A DNA stretch of 64,000 nucleotides from Pontibacillus litoralis JSM 072002 (GCF_000775615.1 NZ_AVPG01000011.1:1-64000); one strand, 5' to 3'; counted from the stretch's first letter, positions 26,397-36,292 are shown. Notes: generated from the sequence alone by a model not told the origin. Made by a program: numbers and translations.

Positions 26397-27295
26397 TGAA
26401 TAGTAGATCATTTCGCATCCCTGGAAGTACATCTAACTTAGGTCCTGGCTTTGATTCCATTGGTATTGCATTAAATCTGTATTTACACATTACAATTTAT
26501 CCTGCTGATTCCCTTCATTTTGAAGCATTAACACCTAATCTAGTAGGCGTTGTCGATCAAGATGATCATTTAATCGTGCGAACTGCGCAACAAGTTGGAG
26601 CGCAATACAATAAAGGCCCATTACCTCCAGCTACTATTAAAGTGAGTAACGATATACCTTTGGCAAGAGGGCTAGGGAGTAGTGCAGCAGCGATTGTAGC
26701 AGGAATTGAAATTGCCGATTACTTATATGAGTTGCATTTATCAACTCATGAAAAAATATCCATTGCTACTAAAATGGAAGGGCATCCTGATAACGTCGTC
26801 CCATCTATTATTGGCGGTTGTGTCATTGCTCATGTAGAAGAGGAAGAAGTACTTGTACAATCATTGTCGGTAGAAGGTTGTTCTTTCCTCGCTCTTATTC
26901 CCAATCAACAACTAAAAACAAGCGAGGCAAGACGAGTATTGCCAAACCAATTGCTTTATCAAGAAGCTGTGTCAGCGAGTTCTGTTGCTAATGTACTAGT
27001 TGCCGCCCTTGCTCAGCACAACTGGGAGTTAGCCGGAAAGATGATGGAGAAGGACTATTTCCATCAACCTTATCGCAAATCACTTATTCCACGCTTTGAT
27101 GAATTACAATCCTTTATGAAAAAACAAGGAGCCTATGGTACATTTTTAAGTGGAGCTGGTCCGACGGTGCTTTCCATGGTTCCAACAACATGTGCGACAG
27201 AAATCCAGGATCAAGTAACACGCACCTTTCTATCGCATCAATGTGTTCTTCTCCAGCAAGATAATAAAGGAGTAGACTATTTAGTAAGTGAATAA
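26396..27295 (+). CDS. thrB: Homoserine kinase
   Basis: A 299-residue GHMP-family kinase making O-phosphohomoserine, the substrate of the upstream threonine synthase. Motif 1 is 'IPGSTSNLGPGFDSIG' near the N-terminus, motif 2 'PLARGLGSSAAAIVAG' binds ATP, and motif 3 'GTFLSGAGPTVLSM' lies near the C-terminus. Last gene of the threonine operon, followed by a hairpin terminator. Confidence 0.97.
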   Translation: MNSRSFRIPGSTSNLGPGFDSIGIALNLYLHITIYPADSLHFEALTPNLVGVVDQDDHLIVRTAQQVGAQYNKGPLPPATIKVSNDIPLARGLGSSAAAIVAGIEIADYLYELHLSTHEKISIATKMEGHPDNVVPSIIGGCVIAHVEEEEVLVQSLSVEGCSFLALIPNQQLKTSEARRVLPNQLLYQEAVSASSVANVLVAALAQHNWELAGKMMEKDYFHQPYRKSLIPRFDELQSFMKKQGAYGTFLSGAGPTVLSMVPTTCATEIQDQVTRTFLSHQCVLLQQDNKGVDYLVSE

Positions 27296-27308
27296 ATGAA
27301 AAGAAAAA

Positions 27309-27344
27309 CAAGGTGTTCTGAGATTACTTCAGGCGCCTTTTTTT
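27309..27344 (+). terminator. Terminator of the threonine operon
   Basis: AAGGTG-n2-CTGA / TCAG-n2-CGCCTT hairpin, followed by seven T residues. Confidence 0.8.
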
Positions 27345-27386
27345 ATTGGAAACATTGGCTATTAAAGCAATTATTGTAAAAAAGTA

Positions 27387-27416
27387 TTGTGTAAAGGGAT
27401 AAAGTTCATATATAAT
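27387..27416 (+). promoter_or_regulatory. Promoter of the dicarboxylate/glutamate symporter
   Basis: TTGTGT (27387-27392) and TATAAT (27411-27416) with an 18-base spacer. Confidence 0.65.
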
Positions 27417-27474
27417 TCATAATTGTGAGTACTTTTTTTAGTTGTGGAATCGATATGATTGGAGGTAGTTGTTG

Positions 27475-28701
27475 ATGTCATTAACCAAGAAGATAATAGT
27501 TGCAATGGTACTTGGTGCCATCGTTGGATTGTCTCTCAACACTATTGGAGGCGATATATATGATGTCTCCCAAAAATATGTATTATATCCTTTAGGTCAA
27601 ATATTTATAAGTTTAATTAAAATGTTGGTGGTGCCTATTGTAGTTGTTTCTTTAGTCTTAGGAACAGCTGGAATAAGTGATCCAAAGAAGTTAGGTAGAA
27701 TTGGTTTTAAAACGATTAGCTTTTTTATCATAACGACAGCCATCGCTTTAACATTAGCATTAGCATTAGGTGCTGTATTTCAACCTGGAGCTGGAGTGAA
27801 GCCAATGGAGGTGGGAAGCTTCGAAGCAGAAGAAGCTCCTACGATAGTAGAGACGTTTATCAATATTATTCCGACAAATCCAATTGATGCAATGGCTAAA
27901 GGGGAGATGTTGCAAATTATAGCGTTTTCTATTTTCATCGGGTTCGGTCTCTCTCAAATTGGCCATAAAGGTGACCGAATTTATGCTTTATTTGAACAAG
28001 CCAATGAATTATTAATGTACTTAGTTCAAGTTGTGATGAAATTTGCTCCATATGGTGCGTTTGCGTTAATCGCAGATGCTGTTGCTAGTCAAGGAGCTGG
28101 TGCGCTACTAAGCATGGTTAAATATATGTTCGTTGTTTTATTAACGTTGCTTGTCCATTTATTTGTCACTTATGGTTCTGCTTTAGCTGTTCTAGGAAAA
28201 ATAAATCCAATTATCTTTATTAAGAAATTCTCTCCAGCCATGATTGTTGCATTTAGTACATCTAGTAGTTCAGGAACATTACCTGTTTCCATGAGAGTAG
28301 CTCAAGAAAATCTTAATGTACCAAAAAGTGTAAGTGGATTTGTGCAACCATTAGGTGCAACAATCAACATGGATGGAACCGCTATCATGCAAGGGGTAGC
28401 TACAATGTTTATTGCACAAATGTATGGAGTAAATCTTAGTTTTACAGAAATGTTAACCGTCGTATTAACTGCGACATTAGCTAGTATTGGTACTGCGGGT
28501 GCACCAGGTGTAGGGCTTATCATGCTCTCCATGGTTCTTACTACAGTAGGGCTACCTGTTGAAGCTATTTCGCTCGTGTTAGGTGTTGATCGTATTCTAG
28601 ATATGTGTAGAACATCTGTAAACGTAACAGGAGATGCGGCAGCTGCGTTCATTATTGCTCGTTCAGAACGAGGAAGAGAAGAGGAAATACCATCAGCATA
28701 A
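27475..28701 (+). CDS. Dicarboxylate/amino acid:cation symporter (GltT/DctA family)
   Basis: A 408-residue DAACS-family transporter with the glutamate-transporter fold: re-entrant loop serine motif 'STSSSSGTLPVS', the TM7 'NMDGTA' Na+ site, and TM8 'DRILDMCRTSVNVTGDA', whose Asp and Arg bind amino and side-chain carboxyl groups. This points to glutamate/aspartate or C4-dicarboxylate uptake with Na+ or H+. GGAGGT lies eight bases before the ATG at 27475. Single-gene unit with its own promoter and a following terminator. Confidence 0.92.
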   Translation: MSLTKKIIVAMVLGAIVGLSLNTIGGDIYDVSQKYVLYPLGQIFISLIKMLVVPIVVVSLVLGTAGISDPKKLGRIGFKTISFFIITTAIALTLALALGAVFQPGAGVKPMEVGSFEAEEAPTIVETFINIIPTNPIDAMAKGEMLQIIAFSIFIGFGLSQIGHKGDRIYALFEQANELLMYLVQVVMKFAPYGAFALIADAVASQGAGALLSMVKYMFVVLLTLLVHLFVTYGSALAVLGKINPIIFIKKFSPAMIVAFSTSSSSGTLPVSMRVAQENLNVPKSVSGFVQPLGATINMDGTAIMQGVATMFIAQMYGVNLSFTEMLTVVLTATLASIGTAGAPGVGLIMLSMVLTTVGLPVEAISLVLGVDRILDMCRTSVNVTGDAAAAFIIARSERGREEEIPSA

Positions 28702-28718
28702 CATTATAAATATAATAG

Positions 28719-28765
28719 GCAAACGACTCCATTGTCTCATTACTAAAAAGGGGATGGAGTCGTTT
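28719..28765 (+). terminator. Terminator after the symporter
   Basis: AAACGACTCCAT / ATGGAGTCGTTT stem with a long loop. Confidence 0.75.
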
Positions 28766-28785
28766 ATTAACAATAAAAAAACTTG

Positions 28786-28811
28786 TAGAAACGATTCTAC
28801 AAGTTTGTATA
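28786..28811 (-). terminator. Terminator after yutI
   Basis: AAACTTGTAGAA / TTCTACAAGTTT perfect stem with a 4-base loop; on the minus strand a T run follows. Confidence 0.85.
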
Positions 28812-28822
28812 GTTCATTTGGA

Positions 28823-29047
28823 TTAAAATACTTGTTCTACTTCTCTCACACCAGGTACTTCCTCTACAAGTGCACGTTCAATACCAGCTTTAAGCGTAAT
28901 AGTTGAACTAGGACAACTTCCACATGCTCCCATTAATCGAAGGCGGACAATCCCATCTTCCACATCCACAAGCTCAACGTCCCCACCATCGCGTAGTAAG
29001 AATGGACGAAGTTTATTTAATACTTCTTGTACTTGTTCGTTCATCAT
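28823..29047 (-). CDS. yutI: NifU C-terminal-like Fe-S scaffold protein YutI
   Basis: A 74-residue NifU-C/Nfu domain with the cluster-binding CxxC (C42, C45 in [10 protein letters not shown]) after the '[20 protein letters not shown]' strand-helix block. It carries and delivers a 4Fe-4S cluster to target proteins. Single domain, as in most Bacillus. GAAAGGAG precedes two consecutive ATG codons. Fe-S dependent lipoyl synthase and the A-type carrier YutM are encoded within 4 kb. Confidence 0.93.
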   Translation of the reverse strand: MMNEQVQEVLNKLRPFLLRDGGDVELVDVEDGIVRLRLMGACGSCPSSTITLKAGIERALVEEVPGVREVEQVF

Positions 29048-29238
29048 CCATCTACTCCTTTCTATAGCTTTATTATATAGTGTTCTAATTGAAAAATCTA
29101 TCGAATAGTACCAAAATTACGAGCAAAAGGCAACGGTTATTCTTTATGCGAATTTTATAAGAACTATTTTCATTTTAACTTTTGGATGACCTTTTGTAAA
29201 ATAGAGTGGTAGGGTATTTTTTAACGGAGGGGATAGGA

Positions 29239-29562
29239 GTGGACAAAGTAGTACTAACGGTTTATGGGGCAAAAACGAAATGTGCAAGTTGTGTCAATGC
29301 ACCAGGAGCTTATGACACATATGAGTGGTTGCAAGCAGCTATTAATAGAAAGTATGAAACGCATGAAATCCAATATGTCTATGTAGATATTGAACAACGA
29401 CAAACAGATAAAGAACATCAACATTTTATTGAGAAAATTGAACAAGAAGAGTACTTTTATCCATTAGTTGTGTTAAATGGGGAAGTGATAGGTGAAGGTA
29501 ATCCAAGGCTAAAAGTCATTTATCAAAAGTTAGAAAGCAGCGGTGTATTACCGAAAGAATAG
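29239..29562 (+). CDS. yuzD: YuzD family protein (DUF1462)
   Basis: A 107-residue thioredoxin-like-fold protein. A CxxC (TKCASCVNAPG) near residue 15-20 and 'FYPLVVLNGEVIGEGNP' resemble glutaredoxin active-site and cis-Pro regions, suggesting a thiol-redox role that is unproven. The start is GTG with GGAGGGG upstream; the longer frame has no ribosome site. It is divergent from yutI, the usual Bacillus context, hinting at a link to Fe-S maturation. Confidence 0.85.
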   Translation: MDKVVLTVYGAKTKCASCVNAPGAYDTYEWLQAAINRKYETHEIQYVYVDIEQRQTDKEHQHFIEKIEQEEYFYPLVVLNGEVIGEGNPRLKVIYQKLESSGVLPKE

Positions 29563-29648
29563 AGAGTTATTACTTCTTTCTTTTCAATATAGGATGTGTT
29601 ATGATATAGCGTTGAGTAGGGGATTCATCGTAAAATGAGGTGAACAAG

Positions 29649-29885
29649 ATGAATCCAATTATTGAATTTTGTATTAGTAATTTAGCAAGCGGATCTCAAA
29701 GAGCTAAAGAAGAGCTAGAAAAGGATCTAGATCTTGATGTAATAGAATATGGATGTTTAAGTCATTGTGGCTTATGCACCCAATCCCTTTTTGCGCTTGT
29801 AAATGGGGATCGAGTAACAGCAGAAACACCTGAACAATTAGTAGAGAATGTATATCAACACATAGAAGAGAATCCCCTGTTCTAA
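29649..29885 (+). CDS. yuzB: YuzB family protein (DUF1450)
   Basis: A 78-residue protein with a Cys-rich thioredoxin-like core: one Cys near the N-terminus (FCISNLASG) and '[20 protein letters not shown]'. The family resembles 2Fe-2S thioredoxin-like ferredoxins in Cys layout, so metal binding is plausible but unproven. GAGGTG lies before the ATG at 29649; an in-frame GTG nine bases earlier overlaps that site. It is probably in the yutI-yuzD-yuzB Fe-S neighbourhood. Confidence 0.87.
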   Translation: MNPIIEFCISNLASGSQRAKEELEKDLDLDVIEYGCLSHCGLCTQSLFALVNGDRVTAETPEQLVENVYQHIEENPLF

Positions 29886-29921
29886 CAACGCAAGCGGTGT
29901 AATATCGCTTGCGTTGTTTGT
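29884..29921 (+). terminator. Terminator after yuzB
   Basis: AACAACGCAAGCG / CGCTTGCGTTGTT perfect stem with a 9-base loop. Confidence 0.88.
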
Positions 29922-30054
29922 TATTCTAAATCGTATAACAAATGATCGTTTCATCGTGTAATCTTGTAATATTTACATAAAGGGTAATTTCTTGTTAGAA
30001 TATGTATTAACGCTTTAAGGTGAACATATCAAAGACAAGAAAGAGGTATAAAGG

Positions 30055-30873
30055 ATGAAACATACATGGTATTTTATCGACTCTGGCCATGCTTCACCTG
30101 CTTTTAACATGGCGTTAGATGAGGTGTTATTGAATTGGCATAGCCAAGGAGATATTCCTCCGGTTATTCGTTTTTACGGTTGGGAACCTGCCGCATTATC
30201 ATTAGGCTATTTCCAAAAGAGTAAAGGGAAAATTGACGTAGATGCAGTACATCAACATGGCTTTGAAGTAGTTCGTCGTCCAACAGGTGGGAGAGCTGTT
30301 TTACACGACCAGGAGCTTACGTATAGTGTAATTGTGTCTGAAAATTACGAATCAATGCCGGCATCTGTAACAGAAGCATACAGAGTTATTTCGCAAGGTT
30401 TATTAGAAGGTTTCAGGATGTTGCATATTAAAGCAGAATTTTCGATACCTGAAGGGAAACTGAAACAAACAGGATCAGCAGTATGTTTTGATCAGCCTTC
30501 CTGGTATGAGTTAATTGTGGAAGGAAGAAAGGCGGCGGGAAGTGCACAAACGAGACAGAAGGGAGTCATTTTGCAGCATGGCTCTATTCCAATTGAAGTA
30601 GATGAAGTTACTTTATTTGATATGTTTATTTATCCGAATGAACGCGTGAAAGAAAGAGCTCGCAAGGCGTTTGGAACCAAGGCAGTAGCAATAAATGAGG
30701 TAGCCGAGCGGAAACTATCTTATGAAGAAGTGAAGACTGCTTTTAAGCGCGGGTTTGAGCGAGGATTGAATATTCAATTACAACCTTACACCTTAACAGA
30801 TCAGCAAATGCAAGAAGTGTATCAGTTAATGGAAACGCGTTATTTAAATGATGAATGGACATATGCTCGTTAA
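30055..30873 (+). CDS. lipM: Octanoyl-[GcvH]:protein octanoyltransferase LipM
   Basis: A 272-residue cofactor transferase of the LplA/LipM fold. It has the [11 protein letters not shown] loop and the LipM-type catalytic Cys (C144) in '[10 protein letters not shown]', then '[16 protein letters not shown]' with the conserved Lys. LipM moves octanoate from acyl carrier protein to GcvH, the first step of de novo lipoate synthesis in Bacillus. It is immediately upstream of lipA, so both steps are in one operon here, whereas B. subtilis keeps them apart. Confidence 0.9.
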   Translation: MKHTWYFIDSGHASPAFNMALDEVLLNWHSQGDIPPVIRFYGWEPAALSLGYFQKSKGKIDVDAVHQHGFEVVRRPTGGRAVLHDQELTYSVIVSENYESMPASVTEAYRVISQGLLEGFRMLHIKAEFSIPEGKLKQTGSAVCFDQPSWYELIVEGRKAAGSAQTRQKGVILQHGSIPIEVDEVTLFDMFIYPNERVKERARKAFGTKAVAINEVAERKLSYEEVKTAFKRGFERGLNIQLQPYTLTDQQMQEVYQLMETRYLNDEWTYAR

Positions 30874-30904
30874 AAAATGCAACTAAAGAAAGGGAAGTGA
30901 CACG

Positions 30905-31852
30905 ATGTCTAAGAAAGAAGAGCATGTTAGAAAACCAGATTGGCTAAAAATTGATATTAAAACGAACAAATCATACAATCGCTTAAAGAAAATTATGCGT
31001 GAGCGTAATTTACATACGGTGTGTGAGGAAGCAAAGTGTCCGAACATTCATGAATGCTGGAGTGAAAGAAAGACAGCAACCTTCATGATTTTAGGGGATA
31101 CTTGTACACGTGGTTGCCGATTCTGTGCCGTAAAAACGGGATTGCCAAATGAACTGGATATGCAAGAACCGGAAAAAGTAGCCGAGTCTGTAGAACTCAT
31201 GGATTTAAAGCATGCGGTAGTTACAGCAGTTGCTCGGGATGACTTGAAGGATGGGGGAGCTTACATTTTTGCCGAAACTGTAAAAGCTATTCATCGTCGT
31301 CAACCAGGCTGTACAGTAGAAGTCTTACCTTCTGATATGAAGGGAGATTATGAAAGCTTATCCATGTTAATGAACGCAGGACCAGACATATTTAACCATA
31401 ATATAGAAACGGTTCGTCGTCTAACACCGAGAGTTCGTTCTAAAGCTACTTACGATCGTTCTTTACAACTATTAAAGCGTGTAAAAGAAATATCCCCAAA
31501 TACACCGACGAAATCAAGTCTAATGGTTGGACTAGGTGAGACGAGGGAAGAAATCGTTCAAGCGATGGATGATTTGTTAGCACATGATGTTGATATTATG
31601 ACAATTGGTCAGTATTTACAACCGACAAAGAAACATTTAAAAGTAGAACGTTATTATCATCCAGACGAATTTGAAGAGTTGCGACAAATTGCTATGGAAA
31701 AAGGGTTCAAACATTGTCAAGCTGGTCCATTAGTTCGCTCCTCCTATCATGCGGATGAACAAGTTAATGAAACGTCTCTCCAGCGCCGTATTAAATATAT
31801 GAAAGGGTATGAAGAAAGTACGGAAACGAAGCTGGATACATTAAAATTCTAA
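30905..31852 (+). CDS. lipA: Lipoyl synthase
   Basis: A 315-residue radical-SAM enzyme inserting two sulfurs into the octanoyl chain. It has the auxiliary cluster CxxxxCxxxxxC (C40, C45, C51), the radical-SAM CxxxCxxC (C67, C71, C74; CTRGCRFC), and the C-terminal 'RSSYHADE' Ser ligand of the auxiliary cluster. Slightly longer than the B. subtilis protein. GGGAAGTG precedes the ATG; it follows lipM by 31 bases and ends with its own hairpin. Confidence 0.96.
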   Translation: MSKKEEHVRKPDWLKIDIKTNKSYNRLKKIMRERNLHTVCEEAKCPNIHECWSERKTATFMILGDTCTRGCRFCAVKTGLPNELDMQEPEKVAESVELMDLKHAVVTAVARDDLKDGGAYIFAETVKAIHRRQPGCTVEVLPSDMKGDYESLSMLMNAGPDIFNHNIETVRRLTPRVRSKATYDRSLQLLKRVKEISPNTPTKSSLMVGLGETREEIVQAMDDLLAHDVDIMTIGQYLQPTKKHLKVERYYHPDEFEELRQIAMEKGFKHCQAGPLVRSSYHADEQVNETSLQRRIKYMKGYEESTETKLDTLKF

Positions 31853-31862
31853 TCCATTGGTT

Positions 31863-31897
31863 GAAGAGGTTCTCATGAATAGGAGGGCCTCTTTTTA
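31863..31897 (+). terminator. Terminator after lipA
   Basis: AGAGG / CCTCT hairpin with a long loop and five following T residues. Confidence 0.6.
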
Positions 31898-31958
31898 TAG
31901 TAGTAGCTAAATGATTACATCCATTTCTGCAATCCATTTGCTCGAACAGGTAATAAAA

Positions 31959-31987
31959 TTGCGAGCTAGCTAAATTGTTAGTATACT
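31959..31987 (+). promoter_or_regulatory. Promoter of yutM
   Basis: TTGCGA (31959-31964) and TATACT (31982-31987) are 17 bases apart, 32 bases before the gene start. Confidence 0.7.
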
Positions 31988-32019
31988 TACAAGTAAGAAA
32001 GACGTAAGGAGGGACGCAT

Positions 32020-32382
32020 ATGTCGATTCATATTTCTGAAAATGCAAGCTTGCAAATTAAAGAAATGATGAAAGAAGAAGAATCAGACCAAACTCGTCTA
32101 CGTTTCGGTGTTAAAGGTGGGGGATGTACAGGACTCTCTTATGTAATGGGATTTGATACTGAATTAAATGAGGAACTAGATAAAACATTTGAAGTGAACG
32201 GTATTCCGGTCGTTATGAACGCTCAAGATATACCAATCGTCCAAGGTACAACAATTGACTTTAAACAGAACATGATGGGAGGAGGATTCACCATCGACAA
32301 TCCGAATGCGATTGCTAACTGTGGTTGTGGATCTTCCTTTAAAACAGCCAAAAACGCGGGTACGCCTGATGAAAGTTGTTAA
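32020..32382 (+). CDS. yutM: A-type iron-sulfur carrier, IscA/HesB family (YutM)
   Basis: A 120-residue HesB/IscA protein with the three cluster ligands: Cys36 in GGGCTGLSY, and Cys101 and Cys103 in NCGCGSSF. It accepts and hands on Fe-S clusters; the nearby lipoyl synthase is one client class. A fourth Cys ends the protein. AAGGAGGG precedes the ATG. Single-gene unit with a clear promoter and terminator. Confidence 0.95.
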   Translation: MSIHISENASLQIKEMMKEEESDQTRLRFGVKGGGCTGLSYVMGFDTELNEELDKTFEVNGIPVVMNAQDIPIVQGTTIDFKQNMMGGGFTIDNPNAIANCGCGSSFKTAKNAGTPDESC

Positions 32383-32385
32383 TAG

Positions 32386-32421
32386 GAAACCGCCTAATGC
32401 TCTAAAGCGTTAGGCGGTTTT
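32386..32421. terminator. Terminator between yutM and yumC
   Basis: AAACCGCCTAA / TTAGGCGGTTTT perfect stem; yumC converges on it from the other strand. Confidence 0.9.
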
Positions 32422-32431
32422 GTTAGGTCAT

Positions 32432-33421
32432 TTATTGGGCAAATAGACTTGTGGAGTGCATTGGTTGTACTTTCGCTTTTGGATCAATATACGCTTTTGC
32501 ATTGTTTACAGCGGTTGGGCCTTCCCCAAATCCAGAAGCAATCAGTTTTACTTTACCAGGATAGGTACAAATATCTCCTGCAGCGTATATGCCTGGAATG
32601 TTCGTTTCATTTTTTGTATTAACGACAATGTTATTCTTCTCAATTTCTAAGTCCCATTCTTTAATTGGACCTAAAGAAGAAACGAATCCGTAGTTGACAA
32701 TTAATGCGTCCACATCTACTGTTTCGGTAGCGTCCCCTTTCGCTTCTTTCAATACAAGTTGTTCAATGCTATCTTCCCCAATAATTTGTTCTGGAGTGTA
32801 TGGTGTCTTGATGTTCACGCTTGAATTGTGAAGCTGCTCAACGCTGTGTTCATGAGCGCGGAATTTATCACGACGGTGTACTAGCGTTACTTGATTCGCA
32901 ATCGGCTCCAACATTAATGACCAATCCACCGCAGAATCTCCACCACCACAAATGACAACATTTTTGCCGGCAAATTTCTTCATATCATCTACATGGTAAT
33001 ACAGGTTCTTTCCTTCAAAGCGTTCGCACTCTTCTATTTTAAGTTTGCGTGGTGCGAAGGCTCCATTTCCTGCAGTTATTATAATGGTTTTCGAATAATG
33101 AACGCTACGATTCGTCGTAAGCTTAAATGTATTGTCCTCTAAACGTTCAACTTGTTCCACTGTTTCTTCTAATGAAATGGCAGGGTTGAATTGATTTGCT
33201 TGCTCGGCAAGATTGTCCACAAGCTCTTGTGCACGCACTTTTGGGAAGCCGGCAACATCATAAATATATTTCTCGGGGTAAAGCGCAGAAAGTTGTCCAC
33301 CTAAATGAGGAAGACTTTCGATTATTTTCACACTTGCTTGGCGCATACCACCATAAAATGCGGTAAACAGCCCAACAGGACCTGCACCGATAATCGTTAT
33401 ATCATATACTTGGTCAGACAC
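32432..33421 (-). CDS. yumC: Ferredoxin/flavodoxin-NADP+ reductase (YumC, type 2)
   Basis: A 329-residue thioredoxin-reductase-like FNR that lacks the CxxC of thioredoxin reductase. It has an FAD motif '[16 protein letters not shown]', a second Rossmann '[14 protein letters not shown]' and the C-terminal '[12 protein letters not shown]' FAD contact. It exchanges electrons between NADPH and ferredoxin or flavodoxin. I chose the GTG at 33419-33421, which has TGGAGG seven bases upstream; the longer frame has no site. It faces yumB in divergent orientation. Confidence 0.93.
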   Translation of the reverse strand: MSDQVYDITIIGAGPVGLFTAFYGGMRQASVKIIESLPHLGGQLSALYPEKYIYDVAGFPKVRAQELVDNLAEQANQFNPAISLEETVEQVERLEDNTFKLTTNRSVHYSKTIIITAGNGAFAPRKLKIEECERFEGKNLYYHVDDMKKFAGKNVVICGGGDSAVDWSLMLEPIANQVTLVHRRDKFRAHEHSVEQLHNSSVNIKTPYTPEQIIGEDSIEQLVLKEAKGDATETVDVDALIVNYGFVSSLGPIKEWDLEIEKNNIVVNTKNETNIPGIYAAGDICTYPGKVKLIASGFGEGPTAVNNAKAYIDPKAKVQPMHSTSLFAQ

Positions 33422-33722
33422 AATTGATTCCTCCATTTCAATATATATTAAAGAGTATTCTATCATAATAAGCTTATATACAAGGTTCATCATATCAAAA
33501 AATCTAATATTAGTGAAACTATTTGAAATATCTGAAAGTAGACAAAATGTAACGAAAGGGTTGAAAATTTTATAAAAAACGACTAATATTATGCTTAGAA
33601 ATTATTTTACGAATTTATGACAATTTAGAGTGTAGTTGTAGTAGTGCTTTTTTTTATGCTTTTAAACGTGAATTTTGTCACAAGAAAGCGCATTCAAAAA
33701 TAATTAAATGGAAGTGATACGT
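33422..33722. other. Divergent control region between yumC and yumB
   Basis: About 300 AT-rich bases holding both promoters. A Rex-like dyad is at 33666-33683. I see no gene. Confidence 0.5.
33666..33683 (+). promoter_or_regulatory. Candidate Rex operator upstream of yumB
   Basis: GTGAA-TTTT-GTCACAA resembles the redox-repressor Rex site TTGTGAA-N4-TTCACAA at 11 of 14 fixed positions. It lies 40 bases before an NADH dehydrogenase start, and Rex controls an ndh gene in B. subtilis. Assignment is by similarity only. Confidence 0.45.
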
Positions 33723-34943
33723 ATGAACAGAAAGAAAATCGTCATTCTAGGTGCTGGTTATGGTGGTATGATTACTACTGTGAAATTGCAGAAAATGCTT
33801 GGAACAAATGATGCGGAAATTACTCTAGTGAACAAGCATGACTATCATTATCAAACTACTTGGCTTCATGAAAACGCTGCTGGTACGTTACACCACGATC
33901 GTACACGCATTAAGATTGCTGATGTTGTCAATCTTAATAGAGTGAACCTAGTTCAAGATACAGTAGTTGCAATTGAACAAGACGAGAAAAAGATTAAGCT
34001 GGAAAATGGAGAGCTTACATACGATTATCTGGTTGTATCTCTTGGATTTGAAGCGGCAACATTTGGTATTCCCGGATTGTTAGAGCATGCCTTTACTATT
34101 GGCAACATTAATAGTGCTCGTCTTATTCGTCAACACATTGAATATAATTTTGCGCGATATAATAATGAGAAGGAAGAGCGCCCAGAATTATTGAACATCG
34201 TAGTAGGCGGTGCTGGATTTACTGGTATTGAGTATGTAGGTGAGTTAGTAAACAAAGTACCAGAGCTTTGTAAAGAATACGATATTCCTCGTGAGAAGGT
34301 ACGTATTATTAATGTGGAAGCAGCCCCAACTTGCTTGCCTGGTTTTGATGAAGAGTTAATTGAATATACAATGAACTACCTTGAAAGTAAAGGGGTAGAA
34401 TTTAAGCTAGGTACAATGTTGAAGCAAGTATCTGCAGATGGCGTACTTGTTGAAAAAGACGGCGTACAAGAGGAAATCCCTTCCCAAAACGTAGTATGGG
34501 CAGCTGGTGTACGCGGTAACTCTCTAGTGGAAGAAGCAGGATTTGAATCTGCTCGTGGACGTATTACAGTAGGGGAGGATTTACGTGCACCTGGTTACGA
34601 TGATGTATTTATTATTGGAGATTGTGCGTTAGTCATGAACAAAGAAACAGGTCGTCCATACCCACCTACAGCACAAATTGCAATGCAAGAGGCGGAAGTA
34701 ACTGCTCATAACTTGAAGACACTTGTACAAGGTGGAGATAAATTAGAAGCATTTAAGCCAGATCTGAAAGGTTCTGTTGCTTCTCTTGGACATGGACAAG
34801 CAATCGGAGTTGTATTCGGCGGCAAGAAATTATTCGGAATGTCAGCAGTTATTATGAAGAAAATCATTGATAACCGTTACTTGCTGAAATTAGGTGGTCT
34901 AGGTTTACTACTGAAAAAAGGTAAATTCAACATCTTTAAATAA
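33723..34943 (+). CDS. yumB: Type II NADH dehydrogenase-like flavoprotein (YumB)
   Basis: A 406-residue NDH-2 family protein: FAD Rossmann '[14 protein letters not shown]' at the start, '[19 protein letters not shown]' NADH site in the middle, and '[10 protein letters not shown]' with '[13 protein letters not shown]' for FAD and quinone. Family members oxidise NADH and pass electrons to menaquinone without pumping protons. The text '[19 protein letters not shown]' resembles B. subtilis YumB more than Ndh (YjlD), and yumC next door agrees. The GGAAGTGA site precedes the ATG at 33723; an upstream in-frame ATG overlaps it. Confidence 0.88.
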   Translation: MNRKKIVILGAGYGGMITTVKLQKMLGTNDAEITLVNKHDYHYQTTWLHENAAGTLHHDRTRIKIADVVNLNRVNLVQDTVVAIEQDEKKIKLENGELTYDYLVVSLGFEAATFGIPGLLEHAFTIGNINSARLIRQHIEYNFARYNNEKEERPELLNIVVGGAGFTGIEYVGELVNKVPELCKEYDIPREKVRIINVEAAPTCLPGFDEELIEYTMNYLESKGVEFKLGTMLKQVSADGVLVEKDGVQEEIPSQNVVWAAGVRGNSLVEEAGFESARGRITVGEDLRAPGYDDVFIIGDCALVMNKETGRPYPPTAQIAMQEAEVTAHNLKTLVQGGDKLEAFKPDLKGSVASLGHGQAIGVVFGGKKLFGMSAVIMKKIIDNRYLLKLGGLGLLLKKGKFNIFK

Positions 34944-34956
34944 GGGATAATCAAAC

Positions 34957-34998
34957 AAAAAGCAAAGGTGGCAGCTTACTTACACCTTTGCTTTTTTT
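34957..34998 (+). terminator. Terminator after yumB
   Basis: AAAAAGCAAAGGTG / CACCTTTGCTTTTT stem with a 12-base loop and extra T residues. Confidence 0.9.
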
Positions 34999-35104
34999 GT
35001 CGGGTGTAAAGGCAAGAATCTTGTATTAGAAGGAAAGTCATTATAAAATATGATGGGGATTCGTATAAGACGTGCTAGTGTATGAGTAGAGGGAGGAAGC
35101 TTCA

Positions 35105-35422
35105 TTGAATATTATCCAAGTGGTCGTATCCGTTGTATTATTTTTTGTCTTATTCTTTGGTATTTCTTTTTTAGTAAATATGTTATTAAGACAAACATGG
35201 TTAGTAGCTTTCGTGTATCCGCTAATTGTTGTTTTTATCGTTGATGAAATATCAATTGCAGATTACTTTATTTCGTTTAATGAATCAATAAATACGGCTA
35301 TAAGTCATCTTACAAATTTATATGTTATTGATTATATTATATTAACATCTGGATTAGTCGGAGCCATTACTTCTGGAATTGTCATTAAAACGTTACGCGC
35401 TCGTGGTTATCAAATGTTCTAA
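35105..35422 (+). CDS. yuiB: YuiB-like membrane protein
   Basis: A 105-residue membrane protein with about three hydrophobic segments ('VVVSVVLFFVLFFGISFLV', a middle one from about 30 to 50, and a last one near 75-95). It matches B. subtilis YuiB in length and N-terminal sequence; no function is known. It starts at TTG, with AGGGAGGAAG eight bases before. yuiC follows 120 bases later; the two are adjacent in Bacillus. A weak hairpin with G-T pairs (about 35432-35468) lies between them. Confidence 0.78.
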   Translation: MNIIQVVVSVVLFFVLFFGISFLVNMLLRQTWLVAFVYPLIVVFIVDEISIADYFISFNESINTAISHLTNLYVIDYIILTSGLVGAITSGIVIKTLRARGYQMF

Positions 35423-35545
35423 GTTACGAAGAAATCTTAGTCTCTTTAGAAGGCTAGGGTTTTTTTATTTGTCTGAAAATTAGAAGGGGTTATGTATAAA
35501 AATGTAGGAGGTTGGACAGGATGACATTCAGTGAGGTGTTATCCA

Positions 35546-36238
35546 ATGAAAAATGTTAAGCTCGTTACAAAGAGAATGATGATGACTATGTTATGGATGG
35601 GCGCAATGATATCTTCGTTTATGTTTGTTACCAATGTATCTGCATTTGAATTACGTGATTGGTTGAATCAGGCGAAGGAAGAAACATTTTTGTCCTTTGA
35701 TGAGCAGGGGGAACGGGAAGTAGCATTAAAGAATAAAGGATTAAAGCATGCGGTTACAGATATGAGATATATATCTAGTCAGACGGTACAGGGGCCCGCT
35801 AGTTTAGAAGAGGCGATTGATTTGTCATCGTACCGTTCTGTTCAAGTAACAGCAACTGGATACACAGCAGGGATAGAGTCAACAGGAAAGAAGCCAGGTC
35901 ATCCTTTGTATGGAATTACGTATTCTGGTGTGAAAGTGAAACGAGATTTATATTCGACCATTGCAGCGGATTTGGATGTTTTTCCAATCGGCACAATACT
36001 GTTTATTCCGGAATATGGTTATGGAGTTGTTGCAGATAAAGGTTCAGCCATTACCGGTAATAAAATTGATCTATATTATGAAACCGTTGACGATGTGTAT
36101 ACGGAATGGGGAAAAAAAGATGTAGAAGTGTACGTTGTGAAAAAAGGTGCCGGAACTTTAACAGAAGAAACGTTACAACAATTAAATGAAGAGAACGCAC
36201 TACAAGTATTTAGACAGCGGATTTTGAATAAAGAATAA
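35546..36238 (+). CDS. yuiC: 3D-domain protein YuiC, putative lytic transglycosylase
   Basis: A 230-residue exported protein: signal peptide or anchor (about 1-32), a linker, then a 3D (three-Asp) domain from '[11 protein letters not shown]' to '[11 protein letters not shown]', with '[18 protein letters not shown]' giving the conserved Asp residues. B. subtilis YuiC has an MltA-like fold and cleaves peptidoglycan with a 1,6-anhydro product, acting as a stationary-phase survival protein. TGAGGTG precedes the ATG at 35546. Followed by a strong terminator. Confidence 0.87.
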   Translation: MKNVKLVTKRMMMTMLWMGAMISSFMFVTNVSAFELRDWLNQAKEETFLSFDEQGEREVALKNKGLKHAVTDMRYISSQTVQGPASLEEAIDLSSYRSVQVTATGYTAGIESTGKKPGHPLYGITYSGVKVKRDLYSTIAADLDVFPIGTILFIPEYGYGVVADKGSAITGNKIDLYYETVDDVYTEWGKKDVEVYVVKKGAGTLTEETLQQLNEENALQVFRQRILNKE

Positions 36239-36240
36239 TA

Positions 36241-36285
36241 AAACACGGGATGTCCCATTCATACTATGGTGACATCCCGTGTTAT
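36241..36285. terminator. Bidirectional terminator between yuiC and yuiD
   Basis: AACACGGGATGTC / GACATCCCGTGTT perfect 13-pair stem with a 16-base loop. Confidence 0.9.
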
Positions 36286-36292
36286 TGTTGTT

